A DNA stretch of 64,000 nt from Evernia prunastri (taxonomy: Eukaryota > Ascomycota > Lecanoromycetes > Lecanorales > Parmeliaceae). Where the stretch lies: NCBI GenBank assembly GCA_003184365.1, contig NKYR01000143.1, positions 22,612 to 86,611 on the forward strand, written 5' to 3'. Positions 22,337 to 32,378 of the stretch are shown in pieces. Within the stretch, counting starts at the first letter, position 1. Every line of letters begins with the position of its first letter. Made by a program: the position numbers and the translations under genes. The notes under the pieces were generated by a model, which was not told where the DNA came from, made no database searches, and saw only the letters and a program-made list of their open reading frames with translations.

Positions 22337-22780
22337 ATGGGCAACTACCCAGTACTCCAACTCACCCACAACGTTACGAACCATATCACAATCCCGCCCA
22401 CAGTTCGCGATAAAACCCCCCTTCCCCCCCCCACCCAAACCCCTTTTTCCATCCACAGAAACCAACCACTAACCCTCAGAACAACAGTCTGCTGGTGCGG
22501 CAAGCACCACCGACCGTACGACTCGCCCCACTGCCCCCAATGCACCCGACAGCACGTCGGTCCTTGCGCGCGCCGATGCAGCCTCTGCCAGAACCTGAGC
22601 CACTGGGGCGCACCATGCCAAACCCCGCGATCACAACCACAGCCATACGCCGAGAAGAAGAAGAAGAAGAAGAAGAAGAAAAAGAAAAAGAAAAAGAAGA
22701 AGACAAAGAAAAAGAAGCAGCACAAGCCAGCGCCCCTCCTGCTGTCGATGCCCGCGCCTGCGAAGAGGGGCAAGCGCTAG
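22337..22780 (+). CDS. Small Cys/His-rich protein with a polylysine run
   Basis: This 147-residue frame has a Cys/His array at residues about 52-94: C-W-C-G-K-H-H, H-C-P-Q-C, H-V-G-P-C, C-S-L-C, H-W-G-A-P-C. Its spacing suggests one or two zinc-binding knuckles. It is followed by a lysine run encoded by a GAA/AAG microsatellite (22653-22705) and a short basic tail. The Cys/His spacing is hard to explain by chance, so I take this frame as coding. The start and any introns are uncertain. Upstream (about 22080-22336) and downstream frames may hold further exons. Confidence 0.4.
   Translation: MGNYPVLQLTHNVTNHITIPPTVRDKTPLPPPTQTPFSIHRNQPLTLRTTVCWCGKHHRPYDSPHCPQCTRQHVGPCARRCSLCQNLSHWGAPCQTPRSQPQPYAEKKKKKKKKKKKKKKKKTKKKKQHKPAPLLLSMPAPAKRGKR
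22653..22705 (+). repeat. GAA/AAG trinucleotide microsatellite
   Basis: This is a nearly pure (GAA)n tract with AAAGAA interruptions, 50 bp long. It lies in the frame of the Cys/His-rich protein (as lysines) and in an alternative frame (as glutamates). Confidence 0.9.
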
Positions 22781-23978
22781 ATGATACTGGAGACGACGCA
22801 GAAGGTTGCTCAATGTCGCCCTGAAGGACCCCGGCGTCGCGGGCCGGGAGGTTTTCCCCGGGATCGTGTATGGGCTGGGACGGGTGGGGGAGGAGTTGGA
22901 GAGGGGAGATGAGGGTTTTGCGAGGGGATGTCAAGCTGGATTAAGTTTAGGGGTGAGGGTGGGATGAATGATGCGGATTGTGAGATGAGTGTGAAGGATG
23001 CGTCCTACCTATATGTATCACAGTGGCGGAATAGTATCTTACAAAGCCCAAGCTCCCACTACCAAACCCAGCCCAACCTCTCTGCGCCTTCATGGCAGTT
23101 GCTCCACCCAAGCAGCCTCGTTTCGTTTTGCAATCACTTCTACCATCAAACTCGTGACATGCACCAAAACTCCCTCCAGCAAGAAACATGGTGTATACAC
23201 GCCAGCAGTCCCCAGCACTCAATCCGCCGTCGGGACAACCACTCCCTTTCTCCCCTCCTGCCCTCTCCACGGCAACTCCAATTACGCACGCCCAAAGACA
23301 CCGAAATGCGGCCTTCTCACGGACACCAAGCAGCACATCAGACACAGCAGTCCCGACATGCGATGACCAGGTAACCCAACCTTTCGACTTTCCGATCCCA
23401 TCGCGGAGTCCGTCCCTACCGCTTGCAAATCTTGCCGGCCGGCAGCTAGGACAACAATTAACCGTTCATCAGAAATGATCCCACGCAACGACCTCGACTC
23501 AAAGCGCTCCGGAAAGGAGCAAAAATCAACACATCCCTACCCTCCACCAGCTCTGCCCGCCACCTCGCACACGCCACATCATCCGGAAAGCGTCATGCAA
23601 ACATGCGTCCGCTATGTGCCGGCGAGGGTTCCGCTCGTGACTACCCCGGCATGGATGGCTAGCGGTGGTAGCGGTGGGAACCGGGGAGTAACGTCGGCGA
23701 CTGTGGACTTGTTGATATTTTGGAGTTTTGGGCGAGGCAACTTTCGGAAACGGTGGCTGGAAGCAGAACGTCAGAAGTGGGAGAGGAGCAGAGGGGCTAA
23801 CGCAGGACGTGGTAGATTGAATAGGATTCAGGGCTTAGAAAGGAGTATGGGAGTATTCAAGTAGGGACGCTCCGCTTTCCTCGGTGAACAGGGTGCCACT
23901 TGCGAAGCTCTTCGTGCTTGCTCTGATGCTAAGCACGCCGTTTGTTCTTATCGACGAATCGAAGAAACAATGCGTACA
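22781..23978. other. Gene-poor stretch
   Basis: Several frames of 60-150 codons overlap on both strands, but none shows a domain or convincing exon structure. The frame at 23188-23478 (Pro/Ser-rich) could be a small gene, but nothing decides this. Confidence 0.35.
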
Positions 23979-24074
23979 TTCTAACAGGACTTCCTCATGC
24001 TGATTGACAGGTGGTGACTTGTACGGGTTCAGTAGTCACCACCTGTCAATTAGCATGAGGAAGTTCTGTTAGAA
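23979..24074. repeat. 96 bp near-perfect palindrome (hairpin element)
   Basis: The left arm at 23979-24019 and the right arm at 24034-24074 are 41 bp inverted copies with only two mismatches, both G/A transitions, around a 14 bp loop. The ends read TTCTAACAG...CTGTTAGAA. It could be a tiny MITE or a cruciform-forming element. It lies near the 3' end of the minus-strand gene at 24364. I see no clear target duplication. Confidence 0.8.
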
Positions 24075-24363
24075 ATACTTTCGAGGACCTTGAACAAGGC
24101 TTTCAAATACTCCGGAGTAAAGGAAAGAAAACGGCGTCGCAGCGCTCGTGAAGAAATGAGGTATCGCAAGAAGGGCCGCCACATGAGCTCTGGCCAACCA
24201 TCCGTTTGCACGTGCCGAGATAAGAATGGGAAAGAAAGGTCGCCGAATTTTCCAATCACATAGGGAACGACTTGAAGATCCACCCCAAGTCGAATACAAT
24301 AGTGCCGCACGTACAGAATCTTCCCCCCAAACCTCAATGTCACCGGAGCGTGGTTTTCCAATC

Positions 24364-25590
24364 TCAATGCCGCAGTCGAGATATCTCATTGGCGTCCCAA
24401 ACGGTTGAGCCATTGCTGTCAAGTCGAACCAGCAATTCCTTATAAGGCGCGTACAGCCGGCCAGTATCGCTAAAAGCATAAGGCGCTTTGAGGTGTCTTT
24501 CGTATGCCTTCTTGATTCTTCCGAGCTTAATGATTTCTTCCGGCGGTAGGCGAAGGTGCTCCGGTACATTTTTATCCAACCTGGGGTACCGACGTCGCCG
24601 CTCACTAGCCGAGGCCCCCTTCCTTCTTCTCCGTTGAGCTCGTACGCCGTGGTTTCCATCAACTGCAGCTGCTGAGGGAGCTGTTTCCGGCAGGATTGTA
24701 ACGCTTTCTATTCGCGGTGTCGCCGGCAGACGCTCCAATACTTCCTTTCGCATTGAGGCCAGCGTTCTGTCCATCTTTAGGAGAATAGCGTTGCTAGAAA
24801 TCTCCTGGAGGGGATTATCACGTCGTTGAGCATCCCGCTCATCGAGAGTAGGCTTTCTGTTAAGCAGGTTGACAGGTACCGACTGGTGCCGCTTGCGCTG
24901 AGCACCGAGAGATCTCGGCCGCAGCGGACGACCATTTGGTGACCCGGGTACCTCCTTGGTGATTTGGTTGACTTTATTCTTGTCTACGTATGGTGAAGGT
25001 TGATCTTTGCCATTATTTGGAGAGCCAGACTTCGTGCGTGTATTCCTATCGACGCACTTACTCTGCGAAGGTGACGTATCGCAACTCTGGTAATCGCTTG
25101 ACTCCGCGCTCCTAATCCTTTGAGTGCTTTGAGTGGTTGGAGAAGACCTCGGGGTTGGAAACACGGGGTCATCATCGTCAGCCAATGGTTGGCAGTCATC
25201 ATTCACGTGAAAATCAAGTGGCACGTGGGCACCTGTAGATTTGCCTCGCGTTGTGGAGTCCTTACTTGCTGGTGAAGAATCTGGAGGTGTCATTTCTAAT
25301 GCGCGTTTCAGTCGCTCGGCGTCTCGATGTTTGTTCTCAGTCGTGAAAACCTTGTCAGGGATCGGAGGCGAAGATTGGAAATTTGGGGGTACCCGATATT
25401 CAGGTTTCTTTCCATAGAAATCCTTGGGGTCGATGCTGGAATGCTGTTGTCGATTTCGATCGTACAATGGACACATATCGCGAGACGACCTGGCGTATCG
25501 ACTGCTTGACAACCAGTCCTCTGCAAAGCTTGTTGCGTCGCCAATGGCATTCGGAGCTGAAGAACTTTCAGCTTTGCGCTTTTTAAGCGT
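24364..25590 (-). CDS. Long disordered basic protein, unknown function
   Basis: The minus-strand frame is open from about 25590 to the stop at 24364. The first ATG-like start gives 382 residues, but the frame upstream (L-K-K-R-K-A-E-S-S-S-A-P-N) also reads like coding sequence. The protein is mostly disordered and rich in Ser, Pro, Arg and Asp. A basic cluster (R-A-Q-R-R-R-R-K-G ... E-R-R-R-R-Y-P-R) lies near residue 300. A more ordered C-terminus follows (P-P-E-E-I-I-K-L-G-R-I-K-K-A-Y-E-R-H-L-K). Nuclear localisation is plausible. It follows the 25590-27227 gene on the same strand with no gap but in a shifted frame. The two may be one gene joined by an unseen intron or a 1 bp sequence error. 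Confidence 0.5.
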   Translation of the reverse strand, partial: TLKKRKAESSSAPNAIGDATSFAEDWLSSSRYARSSRDMCPLYDRNRQQHSSIDPKDFYGKKPEYRVPPNFQSSPPIPDKVFTTENKHRDAERLKRALEMTPPDSSPASKDSTTRGKSTGAHVPLDFHVNDDCQPLADDDDPVFPTPRSSPTTQSTQRIRSAESSDYQSCDTSPSQSKCVDRNTRTKSGSPNNGKDQPSPYVDKNKVNQITKEVPGSPNGRPLRPRSLGAQRKRHQSVPVNLLNRKPTLDERDAQRRDNPLQEISSNAILLKMDRTLASMRKEVLERLPATPRIESVTILPETAPSAAAVDGNHGVRAQRRRRKGASASERRRRYPRLDKNVPEHLRLPPEEIIKLGRIKKAYERHLKAPYAFSDTGRLYAPYKELLVRLDSNGSTVWDANEISRLRH

Positions 25591-27227
25591 CAGTAATCGA
25601 GCACAAACGCTTGAGCTCTACATACCCATTCGTTCTTTTGCTCTTGTACCAAGATAAAGCGGCAAGTGTCTATGAGACGTTGGTTATGTCCCTCACAAGC
25701 GCTGACCTGGCGGACGTGCAACAGGAACTCAGCTTCTCCACGTCCAAAGTCGGCCAAACTAGGTTCAAGGAGATATGGCTGCTTGAAGTAATTCGGTAAA
25801 CGTTTGCATTGGCATATGCTAGGACGGGGAACTTGAAGTTCGACTTCTCGCATGCCGCCCGCTGGTTGCCAAGACCGTGAAATCTGGTTCGGTCTTGATT
25901 GCGATGCTCTTGGACCAGTAGGAATGGACACTTTTGACGTGTTTCTCTTTGGCTTCTCCGTATCCGAAGCTTTTGGCTGAATACTCATTGTCTCATTGCC
26001 TTTCGCAGTTCCTTGCTTAGCCTCGCCAGAGAAAACGTCGTTGGTAGTTGGGGACACTATAGCCTCGGACAGTGAATCCAGGTTCATCATCAGATTCTGT
26101 TGCTTTCCTGGAAGTGCACTTTGACCATTTCGTTCTCTGCAAGGAGCCATGAGCGGATGCGCCGAGCGCGTAGCTGCATTTTGTATAGGTTGTGGGCCCG
26201 CAAGTGGCTCTGCATTGGACCTTTTGTGCGACTTCTTCTGGCGTTTAACTGTTTTGTTCGTTTTCAGATCTGTGGTCGGTTTCCTCTTGCTCGGCGTTGG
26301 TGATGAGGTTTCTTCGTCACCTTCCAGTCCACGCACTGGTTGCTTGCACTTCTGTTTGCGCCGCAACTCCTTCCACAGCTTCTTCATGGCCCTTTGCTCT
26401 TTTTTGTTCTGCTGTTTGATCTGCACATATCGTTGATATGCCCATTCTGCTGGTGGTAACTCCACGACTTCCTCGTCTTGGAACTTTTTCTCTCGAATCT
26501 CCCGATTGTAATCGGATGGTGATAGTGATCTTGGTCTGATAAGGGACCGTTCTAGGGAGGCGGTGTCCTCTCTTTTCACAGCATTGCCGGAGGATTCGTG
26601 CGATGATGTTTTGTGCAGGCGTGTAGATGAAGATAAGGTCATACGTTGTCTTGTTCTGGCGCAGACGCTTGATTGCGGGTGACGGGGGTCTCGCCCGTGT
26701 GGTGTTGGGGGGCTCATGCCTGAGTCCAGCTCGCCTAAGTGTGTAGAAGCAATGCTCCAATTGCTGTCGCTTTCTGCTCTCGTGCTCGGCGTTGGCGTAT
26801 CTTCGGTGAACGATCTTGTTTCTGAATGTTCAATGGTTGGCACTACCTTCACGGCGCGGACCGCTTGTTTTCGAATAGCTCTAGGGGCATCATTTTTGTT
26901 TTTCCTCTTCTTTTGGGGCAGTTTCTGGGGCTCGTGGGACGTTTCAGAAGACATGGATGCTTGAAGCTTCTTTGCTGGCACGAACGCCATTGGCGAAGTC
27001 GATTTCTTTGTCGTGCAAGGCTGAGCGGTTTGTGAAGAACATTGCATGGAGTTGGAGGCGCATGCTTGGAGGGCTAACAACGACTCACGGTCTGTAGTTG
27101 CGCTTACTGGAGGCTCTGAATGTTTGCTTGCCACAGCAGGCTTCGGCATGTTCTTGGTCTTATTGATAGGTTGGAACTCCGACATGGTGATTCTATTCAG
27201 CAGCGTTAGCTCAAATCTAAACACCAT
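25590..27227 (-). CDS. Disordered protein with a conserved-looking Cys-containing C-terminus
   Basis: The open frame is 545 residues; an alternative start is M-S-E-F-Q about 15 codons in. Residues 20-420 are low-complexity, with several Lys/Arg clusters resembling nuclear localisation signals (Q-K-K-R-K-N-K-N, K-R-Q-K-K-S-H-K-R). Residues about 255-305 form a charged helix (Y-V-Q-I-K-Q-Q-N-K-K-E-Q-R-A-M-K-K-L-W-K). The last 80 residues (P-S-I-C-Q-C-K-R-L-P-N-Y-F-K to A-F-V-L-D-Y) look folded and contain four cysteines. I do not recognise the family. Its relation to the next frame is described there. Confidence 0.55.
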   Translation of the reverse strand: MVFRFELTLLNRITMSEFQPINKTKNMPKPAVASKHSEPPVSATTDRESLLALQACASNSMQCSSQTAQPCTTKKSTSPMAFVPAKKLQASMSSETSHEPQKLPQKKRKNKNDAPRAIRKQAVRAVKVVPTIEHSETRSFTEDTPTPSTRAESDSNWSIASTHLGELDSGMSPPTPHGRDPRHPQSSVCARTRQRMTLSSSTRLHKTSSHESSGNAVKREDTASLERSLIRPRSLSPSDYNREIREKKFQDEEVVELPPAEWAYQRYVQIKQQNKKEQRAMKKLWKELRRKQKCKQPVRGLEGDEETSSPTPSKRKPTTDLKTNKTVKRQKKSHKRSNAEPLAGPQPIQNAATRSAHPLMAPCRERNGQSALPGKQQNLMMNLDSLSEAIVSPTTNDVFSGEAKQGTAKGNETMSIQPKASDTEKPKRNTSKVSIPTGPRASQSRPNQISRSWQPAGGMREVELQVPRPSICQCKRLPNYFKQPYLLEPSLADFGRGEAEFLLHVRQVSACEGHNQRLIDTCRFILVQEQKNEWVCRAQAFVLDY

Positions 27228-27979
27228 TGCTCGAGATACCCTACCCTAGGCCCTTAAGAAAAGGTTTCACTTGTGAGGGTCTGATAGTTCTGCTAATAGG
27301 GGAGTCATGACATCTATGCTATTTGAGAAAGGTTCGTTGGAACAACGATCATTTCACGCGTCGACGCCGTTGCAAGGGATCACGCGTTGAAACAAGTCCC
27401 ACTCGTCATTTCGCTTCCCAAGGAAGTTTACTTCGTGAACGCACGGAGCAGAGGTCATAGCCAGACCAAACGACGCATACAAGAAGGCGGTGTGCATGTT
27501 CCGAAGAATGCCACCACAACCGCTCCACGAGTTCTCATCTTTTCCAGTGGTGACAGACCAATAGTAAGAGGAGATAAGTTCCCTTAGTGTTTATAGAAAT
27601 CGCCATGCAAGGTGACGTTGGGCCATGCGATAGCAACGCGTTGTGTGTCACGAATTTGGGAAAAGTTCGTGCGCTTAGCGCTGCAGGTGGCTTCGGTTGC
27701 ATTGAGCCGGCAACCGGGGGTCTCGTGACGCCGAAACTCCGGCGTTCCCAATTGATCGCATGTCTGCCAGGTCTTGGAGAAAAGCGAGTTACTCCTCAAG
27801 GCAATTGGCTCTTGTAAGAGCGGAGAACCTATCGCCAAGAGGATTCCACTGGAAAAATGAGTTCATAGCGTAGAGATAGCGGTGCTTGACTGCTCTGAAA
27901 CCTTAACATGAGGAAGGAGCATCGGCTTAATCGAGGCATTGGTGGAAGCGTTCAAAGCCCCGGAGTGCCGCTGCTGCCA
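27228..27979. other. Intergenic region
   Basis: This region lies between the divergent start of the 27227 gene and the 3' end of the archaemetzincin gene. Small overlapping frames at 27584-27838 are open on both strands and show no coding features. Confidence 0.4.
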
Positions 27980-29537
27980 CTATGTAGATAGCTCGATAGG
28001 CAAAGTCTTCGATCCAGTCTTGCCCTGTGAGGCTGGCTTTGAAGATGACTTAGCAGTTGTCTTCTCCGAGTCCTCGTCACCGTCACCCTCCTCTATTTCT
28101 CTTAGCCTCCCTGAGATCCAAGCTTGGAAGGCCTTAAACCACCCTGCACCTCCATCCTCCTGCCGCACACAGAATAGTAACAAGGCCTCATACCTATCCT
28201 TCTCAGCTGCCCCAGTAGCTCTTTTCATCTTTGCCAAATCGACAGGGCAAAGGTACGGAGGCTGCCTCACATCTTCTGCGAGCGAGGCTGTACCTTGCAT
28301 GACACACGCGTAGTAGACGCAATGGTCCATGCCGAAGCAGTGACCTAGCTCGTGACTGGCTGTTTGGCAAACGCGGGACAACCACAGGGATGAGAGCTGA
28401 GCTGGGGTCTGTGGAGTTGGGAGAGCGGCATGTGTTGATACGGCCGCTTGAAGTGGTGTCTGATGAAGAGCCGAGACACTAGGCTTTGCTTCCTTAGTCT
28501 TAGTAGGTGCTCCGCAGCATTCTCGCATGTATGCCTCGCAGTGAGATGCAGGCCAGGCATGCTCCCTTTCCACGTTTTGTCTGTCGTCTAGGCCCGGGTT
28601 GTATCGGGCCATGGAGACGACTGCAACTCTGCTGCCTCCATAGGCTCGCCCTGTATATTTCGAAATTAGTATGGCTTCTATGAGGTCAGATAACTGGGTG
28701 GTATGACGATCAGGGTTGGAATCGACCTGTATCTTGCAAGGAATATATTGCAAATCAGATGGTGGGGAAGGGCTTGTTCCAAATTGAATATTTACCGCAA
28801 CAAAAGTCATCATCGTCATCCTCGAAGAGATCATGATCCACAAGCATCAACAAAGCGTACGCATCATCTGGTAATATGCTTATAGCTGTGTCGAGGAGAT
28901 CATCCAAGTTGAGCTGGCCTTTGAAGAGTCCATCTTTCGATGGACGTGTACGAATACCGATAGTCTCCGTTGATGTAGTGAGGCCGACATATTTCGGTTT
29001 CTTGGACTTTGCTTTGACTTTGGATAGTTCCGGCTCTACGTCGTCCCAACGGTTGAAGCGGAGCAACCCTGCTGGCAAAAATGCAACATTCATGCCGTGA
29101 TAGAATGCTTTCAAATATTTTAGTACGAGTTTTGCATTTGGCGATGGTACATCCGTCGACGTGCTGGAGGTACATGTCCTACCCACACCCTCCTCTGGTT
29201 GGGGGCTGCTCCATGCGTGGACAAAATCCAATTCAGACTGGATCTCTGGAGAACCAGCAAGATAAATTGTGCTCCTTTCTGAAATTACTTCGTTGCGCTC
29301 TTTCTCGCGTATCCATGAGAGGAGGCTCTGCGGAGGGCAGCGTGTATCAAATGAAAGGTCATCTTCAGGTAGTACGAGTGGGGCCGGAAAGGTTCCTCCA
29401 AGTCCCTCGTCGGTGTCCTGATTTTTCTTGCCTGCACCTGTCGCTCGCTGCTGAGCTGTGGGTCTGTGAAAGCCTACTTCACCAGCATGTAAAGAGGATC
29501 TGAAATTTAGAGTAGTGTGGGAGCAAGCCGCTGGCAT
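27980..29537 (-). CDS. Archaemetzincin-family zinc metalloprotease
   Basis: Two exons (29537-28796 and 28650-27980) join across a 145 bp GT-AG intron to give 470 residues. The junction reads D-D-F-C-C-G-R-A-Y-G-G-S. The zinc site H-E-L-G-H-C-F-G-M-D-H-C begins at about residue 347 and continues with C-V-M-Q-G, as in archaemetzincins (H-E-x-x-H-x-x-G-x3-C-x4-C-x-M). The distal C-x-x-C of the family reads C-P-V-D, so its last Cys is Asp. The N-terminal half (Q-S-L-L-S-W-I-R-E-K-E-R-N-E-V, then Y-L-K-A-F-Y-H-G-M-N-V) matches the fungal-type N-domain. There is no signal peptide, so it is probably cytosolic. The substrate is unknown. Acidic and Ser/Thr runs at 260 and 440 are low complexity. Confidence 0.9.
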
Positions 29538-30051
29538 AGTTTGCTAAATGACAACGGTCATGAACTAGATATGCCTAGAAATAGTTCATTAACAATGGCG
29601 CAGAGTGAGAAGAGTGGCAATGTGCAAACGATGAGACCAACAACTCAGGGATTCGTATCAATTTGTTGATGAAGTGGAAGATGAAGTTATTGCGGCGTTG
29701 GAGCCTAGACCAACTAGTGCGGGCAGGCGAAAGCTGACCAAGTTTGATAGCATTCGATCCGAGCGGCTGTGCGCCATTGCAACCTCTCCATATGTACAAA
29801 GCAAGACTAATGACCCATTGGTGGCCATAATTCGATCCCGCGAGGCTTGCTTAGATACGCCTGGTATATTTGCCCCCTACCTAAGCACCGTGCATTGCTG
29901 CTTTGATGTGTATAATTGTCCAAACCCTCAGATCCATGTGCATAAAACTGTCCCCGGGAGTGTGGATGGTAGATGCTAGGAAATTGCTGCTGGAGCTTTT
30001 AATATAGGGTCGTGAAAGTGCCAGCATGGTCACCTGCCATCCACCCATCCC
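29538..30051. other. Intergenic region
   Basis: A plus-strand frame of 101 codons (29674-29979) is present but shows no domain or low-ambiguity start. Otherwise this is the upstream flank of the archaemetzincin gene and the 3' flank of the BIR gene. Confidence 0.35.
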
Positions 30052-30891
30052 CTATCCATCTCGACTAAAGAGGTCTGTATTGCCCCTTCTTCCATGTTTC
30101 ACCCTCTGCTTGGTCGCCTTCGATACCCTGTATTTTCCCAAGAGCACCACTCCAGGCCGTTTGAGAGGAACGCCAATGCGTCTATGGATGTTCTTGTGGG
30201 ATTGTCGGCGGTGTCTATGGAATGAACTCCCAGACGGAAATGCTAGCTGACAAACATCGCATTTGTGGGGTATGCCAGCGGTGGTAGGCATCGGAGGAGT
30301 GGTTGGGGGAGTGGGAGGTGTGTATTGTGCCGGCTGATTCGTGATTTTAGAGAGCCATGCGCAAGGTCGGAAGATGGAGGACTGCTGAAGGTGGTGTTGT
30401 ATAGGGTCATCCTGCTCCTTCCAATCCTTGAGACTCAGTTTGCAACTGAAACAAGTTACAGCATCTGTGCTCTTATTGCTGTGGTAGAATCCAGCAGCGG
30501 CCATTTTCGCAGGATTAGGTTTTATGTCAAGAGGCCAAGTGTGGAACGAATGAAACCGCTCATCCCATGTCGTCATGTAGGTGTCGTTGTTCCAGCTGCA
30601 ACCTGGAGCTGCCCTTCGATGCTCGGTGATTGGATCTGACTGGTCGTTCCATCCTTCCATGACCACGTTGCAGTTGAAGCATGAGACCGCGTCGGTGTCT
30701 ACGCGACATTGATAGAAGCCTGCGCCTGCCATAAAGATTGGCCGGAGTCGGCCTCCGTGAGGCCAATTGGTAAAAGAAGCGAGTCTGTCCTCAACTTTAT
30801 CCATTGGTCTCCTGATTAGTCTTTGGTCGTGGAGGGGGTGGTCGTCTATGGATCCAGCAATAGCTACTCCGGTGAAGGCTTGAAAGGCCAT
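30052..30891 (-). CDS. Two BIR domains plus a C2H2 zinc finger
   Basis: This is an intronless 279-residue frame. BIR domain 1 spans residues about 36-100, with zinc ligands C71, C74, H91 and C98 in the canonical C-x2-C-x16-H-x6-C spacing. BIR domain 2 spans about 112-180, with C147, C150, H167 and C177, three residues longer before the last Cys. A Pro/Thr linker (190-205) leads to a C2H2 finger at 211-232 (C211, C214, H227, H232), followed by a strongly basic tail. BIR proteins in fungi (Bir1/survivin type) act in chromosome segregation and cell-death control. They usually have a long tail rather than a C2H2 finger, so this protein may be a distinct DNA- or RNA-associated BIR protein. A small intron at the 3' end cannot be excluded. 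Confidence 0.85.
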   Translation of the reverse strand: MAFQAFTGVAIAGSIDDHPLHDQRLIRRPMDKVEDRLASFTNWPHGGRLRPIFMAGAGFYQCRVDTDAVSCFNCNVVMEGWNDQSDPITEHRRAAPGCSWNNDTYMTTWDERFHSFHTWPLDIKPNPAKMAAAGFYHSNKSTDAVTCFSCKLSLKDWKEQDDPIQHHLQQSSIFRPCAWLSKITNQPAQYTPPTPPTTPPMPTTAGIPHKCDVCQLAFPSGSSFHRHRRQSHKNIHRRIGVPLKRPGVVLLGKYRVSKATKQRVKHGRRGNTDLFSRDG

Positions 30892-31545
30892 ACTGATAAA
30901 GACAGTGAGTCGTTTATGATGTGACGTACGTGCGATCTTTCATGTGTGCTCAGCAAATTTCAGAACTGCCTGACGTCTCATAATGTAATGGATGAAAGGT
31001 GTTTCGTGGCAGGCGCGTCCGAAATTACATCGCGTAGTGAGAGTGATAGTCAAAACTATCGTTGGGTAGGCACACTAACACCACAGAAGTCCACAATGAA
31101 TCCGAGTGAATCGCTTTGCCTCTGGGAAAACCTGCTGGGTAAGAAAGGTTCCGACTACACACTGAATGAGCATGGGTCTAATAAAGACAGAAAAATTCCT
31201 AGAGATTGCTGAGTTAATGAATAATGCTTCTAGCGTGCAAGAGAAAATTTATAGGGCCCCCTCGGCCGCTGTAACGGGGTCTAGGCATGCGTGACTGAGC
31301 AACTCGTATATTGGTTACTAGATAGACTGAATCCTGAGGAACCCAAGTGGGAATCCTCAGAGGCAGCATATTTAGCAGGGGAGAGTGCACCCCCATGCCA
31401 AGCAAACTTACTATGCGACTGCTATAGCCGCACAGCTGCACCAGAGGGATAGTCTCCCGGATCTGGCCTAGATGTGTGTTGGATTCCTGGACTTCTGACA
31501 GGCCGCCTCATGCCTAGAGACCTCATGGCCCTTACATTTTCTTAA
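30892..31545. other. Intergenic region grading into a transposon block
   Basis: This stretch holds the BIR gene upstream region, then a GC-richer segment (about 31210-31540) ending abruptly at the AT-rich block. The segment looks like an unmutated edge of a repeat, but no terminal structure was found. Confidence 0.35.
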
Positions 31546-32330
31546 CGATAAATAGTTTAAGCTTTATTTCAAACGAGCGTATTTTATATAAAAAATATAA
31601 AATCGTTATAAATATAATAATAAATTTGATAAAAAAATCTTATATTTAAAAAGATTTAAAACTTAAATATACTCGAAATAAGTACGTTATAACTTCTTTC
31701 GCGAGCTTTAATAAAAGAAATTTTTAACATCAATATTAAAACGACGAAACGACGAGTCTCGATATTAATTTTATAGTAGTTATAAGATATATTTAATAGT
31801 TATAGAGAAGGTAATTAATATAGTAAATTTACTACTTAACGCGTATTTTTTACTATCAAAATTTAGTAATAAAGTTAATAAACATTTTATTCTTAGAACA
31901 TTCTACATTATAATTAAATTTACTATAGCTCGTCAATGTTTATATAGTTAGAAAATTACTATTAATTATAAAAATTATAATTAATCAATATTAATGTTAT
32001 TCGAATATCTAGATATAATAACTTAGTTATTCGTTGAATTATTATTTTAATATTTTATTTAATATAAAATAAAAAGAGTAAAAAAAATGTTTTATTTATT
32101 ATTATAATGAAGACGTATAAATTATAAATACGAAATCGATTTAATGAAATATTTAAATTCGTAATCTAATTGTAAATTAAAAGTAATCTAGATAAAATCC
32201 TTTCTCTTTTGATCCTTTCTTTCCTTCATATTTAATTTTCGTAATGACACTCTAGATCACTCTTTTAGAATTCCATCGAAATGTATAACAATAAATAGCG
32301 AATTCAAGTGATTAAAATCGATTTCCTCAC
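31546..32330. mobile_element. Small AT-rich RIP block
   Basis: About 0.8 kb has the same composition as 1-7424: TpA-rich, CpA-poor, no reading frame of note. It is flanked by normal GC-balanced DNA and a gene start within 50 bp. It is presumably a RIP-mutated transposon fragment. No family motif could be read. Confidence 0.6.
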
Positions 32331-32378
32331 TTGATTCTAACTATCAACTCATGTGGCCAGGATATTGCGACGACAGCA

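Noticed and set aside
27584..27838. Overlapping frames of 76 and 84 codons on both strands.
   Set aside because: No motif, no clear promoter or splice context, and open on both strands alike.
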